Source: Ectothiorhodospiraceae bacterium 2226 (GTDB lineage Bacteria; Pseudomonadota; Gammaproteobacteria; GCA-013348725). Taken from it: a stretch of DNA of 64,000 bases. Location of the stretch: positions 1,290,501 to 1,354,500 of the forward strand of contig CP054689.1 of the NCBI GenBank assembly GCA_013348725.1, in the 5' to 3' direction. Positions 37,095 to 46,072 of this stretch are shown here, piece by piece. The translations under genes were made by a program, and so were the position numbers. Position 1 is the first letter of the stretch. Each line of letters opens with the position of its first letter. Under the pieces are notes generated by a model that saw only the letters and a list, made by a program, of their open reading frames with translations, made no database searches and was not told the origin of the DNA.

Positions 37095-39392
37095 ATGCAG
37101 GAAAAGCCGAGCAACGGCATCAAGGGCCTGAGGCACTGGCGCTACGACCTGAGCGCCGGTCTGCAGGTCGCGCTCGTGTCGCTGCCGCTCTCCCTCGGCA
37201 TCGCCATCGCCTCCGGCGCCCCGCCGGTCACGGGCGTGGTGTCAGCCATCATCGCGGGGCTGATCTTCCCCTTTCTGGGCGGTGCCTACGTCACCATCAG
37301 CGGCCCGGCCGCCGGGCTCGCGCCCGCGCTGCTGTCGGGCATGCTGCTGCTAGGGGGCGGTGATCTGGCCGCGGGCTACCCGCTGGTCCTGGTTGCCATC
37401 TGCCTCACCGGGCTGTTGCAGATCCTGCTGGCGTTCATGAACGCCGGACGCTTCGCCATCTTCCTGCCCGTGACGGTGGTGGAGGCGATGCTGGCCGCGA
37501 TCGGCATCATGATCATCCTCAAGCAGATCCCACCGCTGGTGGGCGATCTCTCGCCGGTGGCGCCGACCACGCTCGCCTCCATCGCCAAGCTGCCCGACAC
37601 GCTGCTGCGCATCGAGCCGACAGTGTTCCTGATCGGCGCGGTGGGGCTGATCCTGATGTTCTACCTCAACACCGCGCGCCAGCAGTGGCTGCGGCGCATC
37701 CCGCCGCCGCTGTTCGTCGCGCTGCTCGGACTGGTGCTGGCCGCGGCCCTCGGGCTGGAGGCACCCTACCTGATCACCATGCCGGACAGCATCCTGGAGG
37801 GCGGCATCACCCCTCCCGCCTTCGCCGAAGTCGCGAGCCGCCCGGAACTGTGGGTGAATCTGCTCATCGTGGTGATCACCCTGACACTGATCGACGGCAT
37901 CGAGTCACTGGCCACCATCGCGGCGGTGGACAAGATCGATCCCTTCCAGCGCAAGTCCCATCCCAACGTGACGCTGCGCGCGATGGGTGTCTCCAACGTG
38001 CTCTCCAGCATGGCGGGAGGCCTCACCATCATTCCCGGCGGCGTCAAGAGCCGCGCCAACATCGACGCCGGCGGGCGCACGCTGTGGGCGAACTTCTACA
38101 ACGCGGTGTTCCTGATTCTGTTCCTGGTCGTGGCCACGGACCTCATCGCGCTCATCCCGCTGGCGGCCATCGCCGCGATTCTGATCTATGTCGGCTGGCG
38201 GCTGTGCGAGTACCGGGTATTCCGCAAGACCTACGCCATCGGCCGCGACCAGATGGTGATCTTCCTCATTACCGTCGCCGCCATCCTGGCCACCGACCTG
38301 CTGTGGGGGATCCTCATCGGCATCGCCGCGGAGATCCTGATGCTGGGCTACCTGCTCACCCCCTCGTTCCGCACCGTGCTCACCGGCCGTCTCAGTTTCA
38401 CCCAGTCGCTGGAGTTGCTCGCCAAGAACCTGGTCGGCCTGTTCCACAATCCCATCATCAAGGTGCACAACGACACGCGGCAGGAGCGCCCGCATTACGA
38501 GGTCTCGCTGGGCACGCTGGTGTGCTTCAACCTGCTGCCGCTGGACAAGCTGCTGCAGGCCCTGCCGGCCGACGCGGGGCTGTCGATCATCGTCACCGAA
38601 TCGGGCCGCATCATCGACCACACCGCCATGGAGTACCTGCACCAGATCCAGGAGGACGCGGTGCGCGAGGGGCGGCCCTTCGAGCTGCTGGGGCTGGAAA
38701 ACTATTATCAATTCACCCAGCACTCGCTGTCGGCGCGCATGCACGACGCGGCGCTGGTCAAGCGCGAAGCGAGCCTCTCGGCGCGTGCCACCCTCATGCT
38801 GGGCGTGGCCCAACAGCTTGGCCTGGCGTTCAATCCCGCCACCCTGGCGGCGCTCGACACCCACGGCTTCGTGTACCTGCGCCGCGGCGACCGCAAGCAG
38901 GAGCGCAACGTAATGAGCGGGGCCTATCGCGGTTGCGAACTCAAGGTGTTCGATTACAGTCACACCGCGGCACCCGATTATTACGCCGAGCACCGGCACA
39001 CGCTGATCATCGTCAAGCCGCCGGCGGAGAGCCCGGCGCTGCCCGACTTGGTACTGGCTCCCGGCCACTACCTCAAACGTTACCTGGTCGACTACCGCGA
39101 GCTACAACCGTCCGCGGACATCGGCTTTCCCGAGGGCTATCGGCTCTACACGCGCGGGGCCGACGCCGAGGCGCTGGCCGCCGCCACGCGCCTGCGCGGC
39201 TTTCTGCAAAGCTATCCCGGGGTGTACGTGGAGGTGCGTCGCAATGCGCTGCTGACCTTCCGTCCGGAGCGCGAACTCGAAACGGCGGAGGGCATCGAGG
39301 GGCTGCTCGAGGTCGTCGAATACGCCTACGAGGGCAAAGCCCCCGCGTCCGCGCCGGCGGGCGCCAAGCCGGTCGGGGGCGTGGAAGGCTGA
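37095..39392 (+). CDS. SulP-family anion transporter with STAS-like and extra C-terminal domains
   Basis: 765 residues. The first 430 form the SulP/SLC26 membrane domain (DLSAGLQVALVSLPLSLGIAIASGAPP, then about a dozen TMs; the conserved SGPAAGL and IDGIESL region are visible). About 465-545 is STAS-like (VCFNLLPLDKLLQAL ... AMEYLHQIQEDAV). The last 220 residues form an additional domain of no family I can name (AYRGCELKVFDYSHTAAPDYYAEHRHTLIIVKPP). Substrate could be bicarbonate, sulfate or another anion; no adjacent carbonic anhydrase. It is convergent with the following kinase gene. Confidence 0.85.
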   Translation: MQEKPSNGIKGLRHWRYDLSAGLQVALVSLPLSLGIAIASGAPPVTGVVSAIIAGLIFPFLGGAYVTISGPAAGLAPALLSGMLLLGGGDLAAGYPLVLVAICLTGLLQILLAFMNAGRFAIFLPVTVVEAMLAAIGIMIILKQIPPLVGDLSPVAPTTLASIAKLPDTLLRIEPTVFLIGAVGLILMFYLNTARQQWLRRIPPPLFVALLGLVLAAALGLEAPYLITMPDSILEGGITPPAFAEVASRPELWVNLLIVVITLTLIDGIESLATIAAVDKIDPFQRKSHPNVTLRAMGVSNVLSSMAGGLTIIPGGVKSRANIDAGGRTLWANFYNAVFLILFLVVATDLIALIPLAAIAAILIYVGWRLCEYRVFRKTYAIGRDQMVIFLITVAAILATDLLWGILIGIAAEILMLGYLLTPSFRTVLTGRLSFTQSLELLAKNLVGLFHNPIIKVHNDTRQERPHYEVSLGTLVCFNLLPLDKLLQALPADAGLSIIVTESGRIIDHTAMEYLHQIQEDAVREGRPFELLGLENYYQFTQHSLSARMHDAALVKREASLSARATLMLGVAQQLGLAFNPATLAALDTHGFVYLRRGDRKQERNVMSGAYRGCELKVFDYSHTAAPDYYAEHRHTLIIVKPPAESPALPDLVLAPGHYLKRYLVDYRELQPSADIGFPEGYRLYTRGADAEALAAATRLRGFLQSYPGVYVEVRRNALLTFRPERELETAEGIEGLLEVVEYAYEGKAPASAPAGAKPVGGVEG

Positions 39393-39397
39393 TCGCT

Positions 39398-39416
39398 CAC
39401 GCCCGCCGCGGGCGTG
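39398..39416. terminator. Short hairpin between convergent genes
   Basis: CACGCCCG (39398-39405) pairs with 39409-39416 around a 3-nt loop, in the 40-bp gap between the SulP and kinase genes. No T-run. Confidence 0.4.
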
Positions 39417-39432
39417 TGGCGCCGCCCCCCGT

Positions 39433-42303
39433 TCAGGACGCGCGGCTCTGGCGGGCCTGCATGCGGCTCAGAACCTCTTCGACGGCTTCGGCGCGCATCG
39501 GCTTGGTGAGGTGCATGTCGAAACCCGCGTCGAGCGCCTCGGCAACATCGCCGGGCCCGCCGTAGCCGGTCAGCGCGACCAGGAACATACCCCCCAGGCG
39601 GGGGTCGCCCCGCACCGCACGCGCGATGTCGTAACCGTTCAGGGCGCCCGGCAGGCCGATGTCGCAGAGCAGCAGCTGCGGGGGCTCCTGGCGCAGGCGC
39701 CGCATGGCATCCTCGCCGTTGTCGCACAGGTTGACCTCGTGACCGCCGAGCCGGAGCATTTCGGCCAGCATCTCAGCCGCGTCGGGGTTGTCCTCCACGA
39801 CCAGTACCTGGACCGCCTCGTGGGATCGCGGGGTCTGCGGCGCGGCGACCTGCCCCGGTTGGGTCAGCGGCAGGCGCACCACAAACTCGCTGCCCGCGCC
39901 AGGGCCGGGACTCGCGGCGGTCACGCTGCCGCGGTGCAGTTCCACCAGCCCCTTCACCAGCGCGAGACCCAGCCCCAACCCACCGGCGGTGCGGGCGAGG
40001 CCCTGGCGCACCTGCCGGAAGGGCGAGAAGACATGTGGCAGCAGCTCCGCTTCGATGCCGGCGCCGGTGTCGCGCACGGTCACCGTCACCTCGTCCTGCG
40101 CGCGGTCCATGGCGACCGTGAGCGTGCCGCCCGGATCGGTGAACTTGATCGCGTTGGTGAGCAAATTGTCGAACACCTGCGCGAGGCGCACACGATCGCC
40201 GGTCACCCAGACGCTCTCGTCCGGGAGCGACGCCACGAGCTGCAGCTCGCGCGCCTGCACCGGGGCGCGCCGGTCCTGCAGGATTTCCGTGAGCAGGTCG
40301 CGCAGATCCACCGTCGCCACTTCCAGGAAGACCTTGCCCGCGACGATGCGCTGGACGTCGAGCAAGTCGTCCACCAGCCGGGTCATATGCGCCACCTGGC
40401 GTTGCAGCGCCGACTGGGTACGCGCCACCACGTCGGGTCTCAGCCCGGTGCGTACCAGCACTTCCGCCGCGCTGCTGAGCGCGGCGAGCGGATTGCGCAG
40501 CTCGTGCCCGAGCATGGCCAGAAAGCGATCCTTGGCTTGGGCGGCGTGCTCGGCACGCTGGCGCTCGCGGGCGGCCTCTTCGTACAACTGGGCGCGCTCC
40601 ACGGCCAGGGCCGCCTGCACCGCGATGTCCTCCAGCAGGGCGCGTTGTGCCGCATCGAAGTCTTGCGGCGTCGCAAACCCCATCGCGATCGCCGCCAGCG
40701 TTCGGCCGCCGACCATCAGCGGCAGGGCCGCTATCGCGCGGGACTCGGTCGGCAACCCCGGATAGTGCGCCTTGATCTGGGCGGCGTTGTGCAGCCACAC
40801 GGCCTCGGAAGCATGAAAGGCGTCGGTAACGGGCAGCGGCGCGTGGAGCGGCCCGGTGACGAAGCGTTCGGCGACGGCCGGTGCGAGCCCGTCGTACTTC
40901 ACCGTGCGCAACTCCTCCCCATAGGGGGCAACCATCAGCACGGCCGTCGCGCCGACACGTTCGCGCAGGGTGTTGCAGATCACGACGCCGATGTCGAACA
41001 CCGACGCCGCGCTGGAGAGCTCGGAGGTGATGTGTTGCAGCAGCGCGAGCCGCGTGCTGGCGTCGCGCTCCAAGCGCAGCAAGCGCCGTCGTTCATCCTC
41101 GTGCGCCTGGCGCTCACGCACCTCGGCCAGGTAGGCCCTCGAGAGCAGCTTGTCATCGGTCGCGGCCACGGCATGCAACTCGCCGTGGGCGGCGCACACG
41201 CTGGCGTAGGCGCGCGTGTCCCCGCGCTCGAAGGCAGCTTGCTCGTAACCGCACCACAACGCGAAGTCGTAACGACGCTGGAGGTGGTTCCAAATATCCT
41301 CCAACTCGAGCGCGCTCGGCGTCCGCCCGCCGCGCACCAGCACATCGACCACCTCGCCATAAAGGCGCGCCTGGTGGCCGCTGCCCTGGAGACGCTTCAC
41401 CAGCGCCTCCAGCGCCGGGCGTAGACGCGCGACGTCGACCGCCTCCGGCCAACCCAACTCGGCCAGCAGCTGCTCGGCATCGATGAACTGTACGCTCGCG
41501 GGATCGACGCCGCGTGCATGGAGCGCGTCGCGCAGCGGCGCCAGCCGACATGGCGGGACGAGCACGGCGCGGGCCCCGGGGGCGGTGCCGGCGAGGAAGG
41601 CGGCGATGCAGTCGGCCGGATAGGCCGCCTCCCGAAAGAAGTGGACCTCATGATCGGGGCGCGGGGGGCTGCTCGCTTCCCGCTGGTTGACCGCCGCCAG
41701 CAGCTGCGTGGCGGTATGGACCGGCTCCCAGCGTCCGCCGCGCGACACCAGCGCGCACTCGTGATTCTGCAGGACCTCGAGCACGTCATCGGCGCTACAC
41801 CGGTCGAGGGGATAGCTGCACAGCGCGAGGATGCGGCGACTGTGGAATGCCTCGTGCACGGCCGCCTCGTACTCGGCGAAGCTCGCCCAGTCGCCGCGCT
41901 CTAGCCAGAAGACATTGCCTGTAATGCGCAGCCCCCTGTAACCCTCGCTCAGCGCCTCTTCTTCGAGATCGAGCCAGGCCTGCAAGACCTTCGAGCCGGC
42001 GGCGATCTCCCCGTACCAGCGGGCGTGATCCAGCAAGCGGATCTGACCGCTCCGCTCGCGCTCGGCGAGGTCCGGCACCACCTCGGCAAGCGCGGCGCGG
42101 GCCTGATCGACCTCCAGCGGCTGGCCGCACACCCAGAGGCACTTGTCCCCCTGCGCCAGCCCGACGCGAAAGAACGCCACCAGCGGCTCGCGCAGCTCCG
42201 CCTCGGAGCGATAGAAGTGGCAAACGTGGGTGCCCCACGCGACGTCTTGCAGGGCGGGGAGGCCGCTCGGGACCTTGCCTGATATCTTCCGTGACACATG
42301 CAT
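39433..42303 (-). CDS. Hybrid histidine kinase with two MEDS sensor domains
   Basis: Cytoplasmic, 956 residues. Domains: MEDS 1 (about 20-190: HVCHFYRSEAELREPLVAFFRVGLAQGDKCLW), MEDS 2 (about 215-375: DHEVHFFREAAYPADCIAAFLAGTAPGA), coiled coil, GAF (about 415-560), HisKA with H600 (MLGHELRNPLAAL), HATPase with NLLTNAIKFT and DTGAGI, and a receiver with phospho-acceptor D881 (LLLCDIGLPG). MEDS was described for DcmR-type sensing of small hydrocarbon or methylated compounds. All kinase motifs are intact, so autophosphorylation and phosphotransfer to D881 are expected. No output protein is adjacent. Confidence 0.9.
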   Translation of the reverse strand: MHVSRKISGKVPSGLPALQDVAWGTHVCHFYRSEAELREPLVAFFRVGLAQGDKCLWVCGQPLEVDQARAALAEVVPDLAERERSGQIRLLDHARWYGEIAAGSKVLQAWLDLEEEALSEGYRGLRITGNVFWLERGDWASFAEYEAAVHEAFHSRRILALCSYPLDRCSADDVLEVLQNHECALVSRGGRWEPVHTATQLLAAVNQREASSPPRPDHEVHFFREAAYPADCIAAFLAGTAPGARAVLVPPCRLAPLRDALHARGVDPASVQFIDAEQLLAELGWPEAVDVARLRPALEALVKRLQGSGHQARLYGEVVDVLVRGGRTPSALELEDIWNHLQRRYDFALWCGYEQAAFERGDTRAYASVCAAHGELHAVAATDDKLLSRAYLAEVRERQAHEDERRRLLRLERDASTRLALLQHITSELSSAASVFDIGVVICNTLRERVGATAVLMVAPYGEELRTVKYDGLAPAVAERFVTGPLHAPLPVTDAFHASEAVWLHNAAQIKAHYPGLPTESRAIAALPLMVGGRTLAAIAMGFATPQDFDAAQRALLEDIAVQAALAVERAQLYEEAARERQRAEHAAQAKDRFLAMLGHELRNPLAALSSAAEVLVRTGLRPDVVARTQSALQRQVAHMTRLVDDLLDVQRIVAGKVFLEVATVDLRDLLTEILQDRRAPVQARELQLVASLPDESVWVTGDRVRLAQVFDNLLTNAIKFTDPGGTLTVAMDRAQDEVTVTVRDTGAGIEAELLPHVFSPFRQVRQGLARTAGGLGLGLALVKGLVELHRGSVTAASPGPGAGSEFVVRLPLTQPGQVAAPQTPRSHEAVQVLVVEDNPDAAEMLAEMLRLGGHEVNLCDNGEDAMRRLRQEPPQLLLCDIGLPGALNGYDIARAVRGDPRLGGMFLVALTGYGGPGDVAEALDAGFDMHLTKPMRAEAVEEVLSRMQARQSRAS

Positions 42304-42640
42304 GCGGGGCAGGTTACCCGTTCGCCGCTTCGCGCGCCAATTGGGGCAAACGCGGAGAACGCGGCGCGCCGCACATTTTTGGGACCCGCGTCACACGACG
42401 CGTGTCGCCGGCCGCTGCCCGGCCTTCTCGGCCGCTAGCGTCACATGGCGGGCTGAACACACCATCCCGTGTTTTCAGACTAAGCGAAGTGACAAGCGTG
42501 GCTTTCGCTTCGCTTCGTAATCCACGGCTTGCAGATGCAATAAGCGCAGCGCATTGCGCCATGGGGCGGTACGGGCATCCTCCCGCTGCCGGCGCATTGC
42601 GCTGCGCTTAATGCGCCCGACTGAGTTGATCAGAGCTTCC
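42304..42640. other. 337-bp intergenic region upstream of the MEDS kinase
   Basis: Contains the kinase's promoter (not identified) and the REP/BIME-like element at 42536-42617. The stretch 42460-42540 is clearly less GC-rich than its neighbours. No supportable ORF. Confidence 0.6.
42536..42617. repeat. REP/BIME-like inverted repeat
   Basis: Two 20-nt arms, 42541-42560 and 42591-42610, are reverse complements with one central mismatch, 30 nt apart. Each arm sits in its own smaller hairpin: GCAAT (42536-42540) with ATTGC (42552-42556), and GGCGCATT (42591-42598) with AATGCGCC (42610-42617). Two opposing REP-like hairpins make a BIME-like unit. No RAYT transposase is in the window. Confidence 0.7.
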
Positions 42641-43420
42641 CTAACACTGGGCGCCGGCGCGGTAGGCCTCGCAGTCCTTGCGTACCGGGCGCCGCTCACC
42701 CAGCCAGCGCACGATGCCGTCTTCCACGTTGTACACGTCCTGATAACCGCCCTGCTCGGCGAGCGCACGCGCCAGCACGCCGGTGCGGCTGCCGGTACGG
42801 CAGATCAGTACCACCGGCTCGTCCTTGGCGGCGATGCGCTCAAGCTCGGCGGGGAAACTCGGTACGAAGCGACCGTTGGCGTCGAAGGCCGTCAGCAGGT
42901 AACTGCCCTCCACTACCCCGGTCTGACGCCACTCCTCGGGGCGGCGGATGTCCACCACCTTCACCCCCTGTTCGATGAGTTCGCTCAGTTCGGCATTGTC
43001 GATGTCGCTGAAGGGCGGCGGCTCGACCGCCACCAGTTCGACCTCGAAGCGCAGCGTGGCGTTGGGGGGAATCACATCACCGGCGCCCGCCGGGCCATAG
43101 CCGAGGTGCGGCGGGATCACCAGTTCGCGCTTGCCGCCCTCGCGCATGCCCATCAGGCCCATCTCCCAGCCCGGAATCACTTGGCCCGCACCCAGCACAA
43201 AGGCAAGCGGCTGACCACGGTCGTGGCTGGAATCGAATTTCGTGCCATCGCTCAACCAACCGGTGTAGTGCACCTGGACGGTCGTGTTGCGCACCGCCTC
43301 GCGCCCCTCGCCGGGCGCGATCTCGGTGATGCCGACCTGCGCAGTCCCCGCTGGCGCGGCGCCCGCGGCCCCGACCAACGCCAACATCAAACCCGCGAAC
43401 CAGAATCGCTTTTTCTTCAC
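42641..43420 (-). CDS. Exported FKBP-rhodanese fusion protein
   Basis: About 259 residues. The start is GTG at 43420 with GGAG 7 nt upstream; the signal peptide follows (KKKRFWFAGLMLALVGAAGAA). FKBP-type peptidyl-prolyl isomerase at about 30-135 (VHYTGWLSDGTKFDSS, VIPGWEMGLMGMREGGKRELVIPPHLGYG). Rhodanese domain at about 145-245 with active-site Cys in LICRTGSRTG. The protein should be periplasmic. The fusion joins prolyl isomerisation and sulfur transfer, perhaps in assisting folding or sulfur handling of exported proteins. Confidence 0.88.
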   Translation of the reverse strand: MKKKRFWFAGLMLALVGAAGAAPAGTAQVGITEIAPGEGREAVRNTTVQVHYTGWLSDGTKFDSSHDRGQPLAFVLGAGQVIPGWEMGLMGMREGGKRELVIPPHLGYGPAGAGDVIPPNATLRFEVELVAVEPPPFSDIDNAELSELIEQGVKVVDIRRPEEWRQTGVVEGSYLLTAFDANGRFVPSFPAELERIAAKDEPVVLICRTGSRTGVLARALAEQGGYQDVYNVEDGIVRWLGERRPVRKDCEAYRAGAQC

Positions 43421-43583
43421 ACATATTCTCCGCAACGCGCCCGCCCGGCGCGCCACACTCGTTGAACGGCAGGGACCGCTGCGGGCGGGCCCGATCTTGG
43501 AAAGCCCTAAGCCTCCGGATCGGCCGCCGCCCTGTCAACCGGCGGATTGGGCGGAGCGGCGTGCGCCGCCCCGCCCGCGGGCT

Positions 43584-44522
43584 CTACGGCAGATCGAGGA
43601 CGGTAACCGCGCCAGCCGTCACCGTCGCATTGGCGACGGCGCGGAACTCGATCGCGTCGGCCGTTTCGGGATCGTCGTCCGTGCCCTGGCAGGTAAATGC
43701 CGCGGTGTAGTCGCCCGGGGCCAGATACGCCGCGCGGTACCCGAACGCGCCGCTATCCTCGTCCATGCTCACCCGCGCACTCATGAGCGGATCGCCCGCG
43801 TCGCCGCGCACGTCCTGCACCTCGGCGTCGTGGCCGGCGAACACGTACACCGCGTCGCCGCCGGTGCAGGCCTCATCCAGCATCAGGTCGGCGTCCACCT
43901 CGCCGGCCAGGGTGCCGCTCTCGGCGGTGTCGATCAGGCGCAGCGCGGGCCGCAGCCGATAGCCCTGACCTGCGGCCGCCGGACGGTGGATCGACTTGCG
44001 CAGGTCGAAGTCGATCGTGAAGTCCGCCTGGCCGCCGGCCGGCACCACGAAGCCGCTGACCAGCTTCAGGCCGGTCTGGTCGCCGCTGGGCACGTACAGG
44101 GGATGCCTCCCGCCCAGCGTGTCTTCCAGATAGGAGTCATCGGCGTCGCCGTCGGCGAGCACGTGCAGGCGTACCCAGTTGTAGCGGCCCGCGGGCAGTT
44201 CCACGCCGTCCAGCAGCGTCTCGCGCGCCTCGCCCTGCAGGGCGAGCAGGTCGATCTGGCGCACCACCGGCTCGTCGCATGCCTCGCGGCGGGCCACCAC
44301 CTCCTCGTCCTCGGCGCAGAAGTGGTACGCCAGCGCCGGGCCCGACGCCGGCTTGAGGCTCACCCCGGTGAAAGCGACCACCACGGCGCTGGCTTCGTCC
44401 ACCGGGGCGTCCGTGATCGCGAGCGTCAAATGCCCGGTCGACGGCCCGCCGTCGGAACCGCCGCCGCACCCGGCGAGGAGCACCGCGACCGCCCCGCCCG
44501 TTACCCATGCTTTTGTTTTCAT
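43584..44522 (-). CDS. DUF4382 lipoprotein
   Basis: 312-residue lipoprotein; signal MKTKAWVTGGAVAVLLAGC with lipobox LAGC and C19. Residues about 30-210 match DUF4382 (LTLAITDAPVDEASAVVVAFTGVSLKP, LPAGRYNWVRLHV), a beta-sandwich family of unknown function. The C-terminal part (YLAPGDYTAAFTCQG) resembles an Ig-like or carboxypeptidase-regulatory fold. Start at 44522 follows GAGGGAGAAT. Confidence 0.88.
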   Translation of the reverse strand: MKTKAWVTGGAVAVLLAGCGGGSDGGPSTGHLTLAITDAPVDEASAVVVAFTGVSLKPASGPALAYHFCAEDEEVVARREACDEPVVRQIDLLALQGEARETLLDGVELPAGRYNWVRLHVLADGDADDSYLEDTLGGRHPLYVPSGDQTGLKLVSGFVVPAGGQADFTIDFDLRKSIHRPAAAGQGYRLRPALRLIDTAESGTLAGEVDADLMLDEACTGGDAVYVFAGHDAEVQDVRGDAGDPLMSARVSMDEDSGAFGYRAAYLAPGDYTAAFTCQGTDDDPETADAIEFRAVANATVTAGAVTVLDLP

Positions 44523-44760
44523 ATTCTCCCTCGTCCTGAGCTGTGTTGGGACGCGGCAGACGTTACGTCCTCGCGCGCCGCCTGACTGCGACGCGGCCCG
44601 CAGTTTGGCGGCGTCGCGCGGGGAGAAGGGAGCAGGAAAGGCTTGTTGGGTCGCCGGGGAGAGGTGAGTCACTCCAGCCTGGCGTTCTCAGGCGTCGCGT
44701 ATCAAGAGCGGGGGTGTTCGCTTCGCGTCGTGATCCCTGTGGCGCGGGACTCTGGGTTAT

Positions 44761-45102
44761 TCAGTTTCCCAGCAGCGCCAGCAAGGCGAACCCCGCGCTG
44801 ATCACCGACACGCCCGCTGCCCCGGCGGCCAGGACAAGCGTGCGGCGCATGCGCGCCTGCGCAAGTTCGGCGGCCTGCTCCAGCGCCGCCACCGTGCGCT
44901 GCAGCTGGGCGGCCAGCTCCTTGACGTGCGCGGCGTTCTGGGAGGCGGCGGCCTGCAGTTCGGCGATCTGTTGCTGCACCAGTTGCGGCGGCGGGACGCT
45001 GGCGTCGGCGCCGCGCTTGGTGAAGGCAGGCGCGGCGGCGGAGATGATGGTGCCGACGTGCGGCAGCACCACCTTGAGAGCGGGAATCAACCAAGGGGCC
45101 AT
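44761..45102 (-). CDS. Small membrane protein with coiled coil
   Basis: About 113 residues. N-terminal hydrophobic helix (PWLIPALKVVLPHVGTIISAAAPAF), a central coiled coil rich in Gln/Ala (LVQQQIAELQAAASQNAAHVKELAAQLQRTVAALEQAAE), and a C-terminal TM (TLVLAAGAAGVSVISAGFALLALLG). No known family. ATG at 45102 is preferred; the frame is open to 45141. Confidence 0.65.
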   Translation of the reverse strand: MAPWLIPALKVVLPHVGTIISAAAPAFTKRGADASVPPPQLVQQQIAELQAAASQNAAHVKELAAQLQRTVAALEQAAELAQARMRRTLVLAAGAAGVSVISAGFALLALLGN

Positions 45103-45153
45103 AGGGTGTCCGTGAATGCTATCGGTTCCGGTCTCCGGCATGGACCGGAGGCC

Positions 45154-46017
45154 TCACAGCATATCAGAGCCGGGCGCGGCCCCGTCCGACGCCGCCGCCT
45201 CCCACGCCAGCATGGCGCGCTTGCGCGTCGCATCCCAGCGGTAGTCGCCGATGACGCCGGTCTCGCGTATCACCCGGTGACAAGGAATCAGGTAGGCCAG
45301 CGGATTGCGCCCGACGGCCGCCCCCACCGCGCGCCCCGCGCCCGGGCGGCCGAGCGCCGCGGCCAAGCGCCCGTAGCTGACGGCCGCGCCGGGCGGCACG
45401 CGCAGCAGAGCCCGCCAGACACGCACCTGGAAATCGGTGCCGCGCACCAGGGCGCGCAGCGGCGGCGCGCCCTGTGGGGTGCGCACGAAGATGCGCCGCG
45501 CCACACGGGCGGCCCCCGCGTCGTCGCGCCGCAGCCGGGCGGCCGGCCAGGCGGCCTGCAGCTGGGTCAGTTCGTCGGCCACCGACGCGGAGCGCGCGGC
45601 GTCGAGAAACCCGAGATGGCACACCCCGCGCGGGCCTTCCGCGATCAGACAGGGCCCGAAGGGGGTGTCGGCCACCCCCGCATGCAGCGTCCAGCCGGCG
45701 CCGCCCGATTTCACTTCACCGGGCGAGGCGGCCTCCAGCGCGACGCAGGCATCGTGCAGGCGCCCCGGGCCCGACAGCCCGGCGTCGAGCGCCGCGTCCA
45801 GCACGCTCGCACCGGCGTGCAGCAGCCCCTTGGCGTGCTCCAGGGTGAGGCACTGCAGGAAGTCCTTGGGGGTGATGCCCGCCCAGGCGCGAAACAGGCG
45901 GTGCAGGTGGTAGGGACTCAGACCGACGTGCGCGGCCAACGCCGCCAGATCCGGCTGCGCGCGGCGCTGCGCCTCCAGATAGCGGATCGCACAGGCGATG
46001 CGGTCATAGTCGCTCAT
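45154..46017 (-). CDS. Ada-like AraC/O6-methylguanine-DNA methyltransferase fusion
   Basis: 287 residues: AraC-type HTH region (CAIRYLEAQRRAQPDLAALAAHVGLSPYHLHRLFRAWAGITPKDFLQ) and a C-terminal MGMT domain with the PCHRV active-site Cys (about residue 255) and GAAVGRNP. It removes methyl groups from O6-methylguanine by irreversible transfer to the Cys and likely activates transcription. The N-terminal Cys/zinc domain of E. coli Ada is missing. The start at 46017 is 55 nt after the MerB-like gene, same strand. Confidence 0.9.
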   Translation of the reverse strand: MSDYDRIACAIRYLEAQRRAQPDLAALAAHVGLSPYHLHRLFRAWAGITPKDFLQCLTLEHAKGLLHAGASVLDAALDAGLSGPGRLHDACVALEAASPGEVKSGGAGWTLHAGVADTPFGPCLIAEGPRGVCHLGFLDAARSASVADELTQLQAAWPAARLRRDDAGAARVARRIFVRTPQGAPPLRALVRGTDFQVRVWRALLRVPPGAAVSYGRLAAALGRPGAGRAVGAAVGRNPLAYLIPCHRVIRETGVIGDYRWDATRKRAMLAWEAAASDGAAPGSDML

Positions 46018-46072
46018 GCCGCCATTGTGCCCGCCACGGCGCGGGGTCGCCCACCCGATCCTTGCGCCGCCG

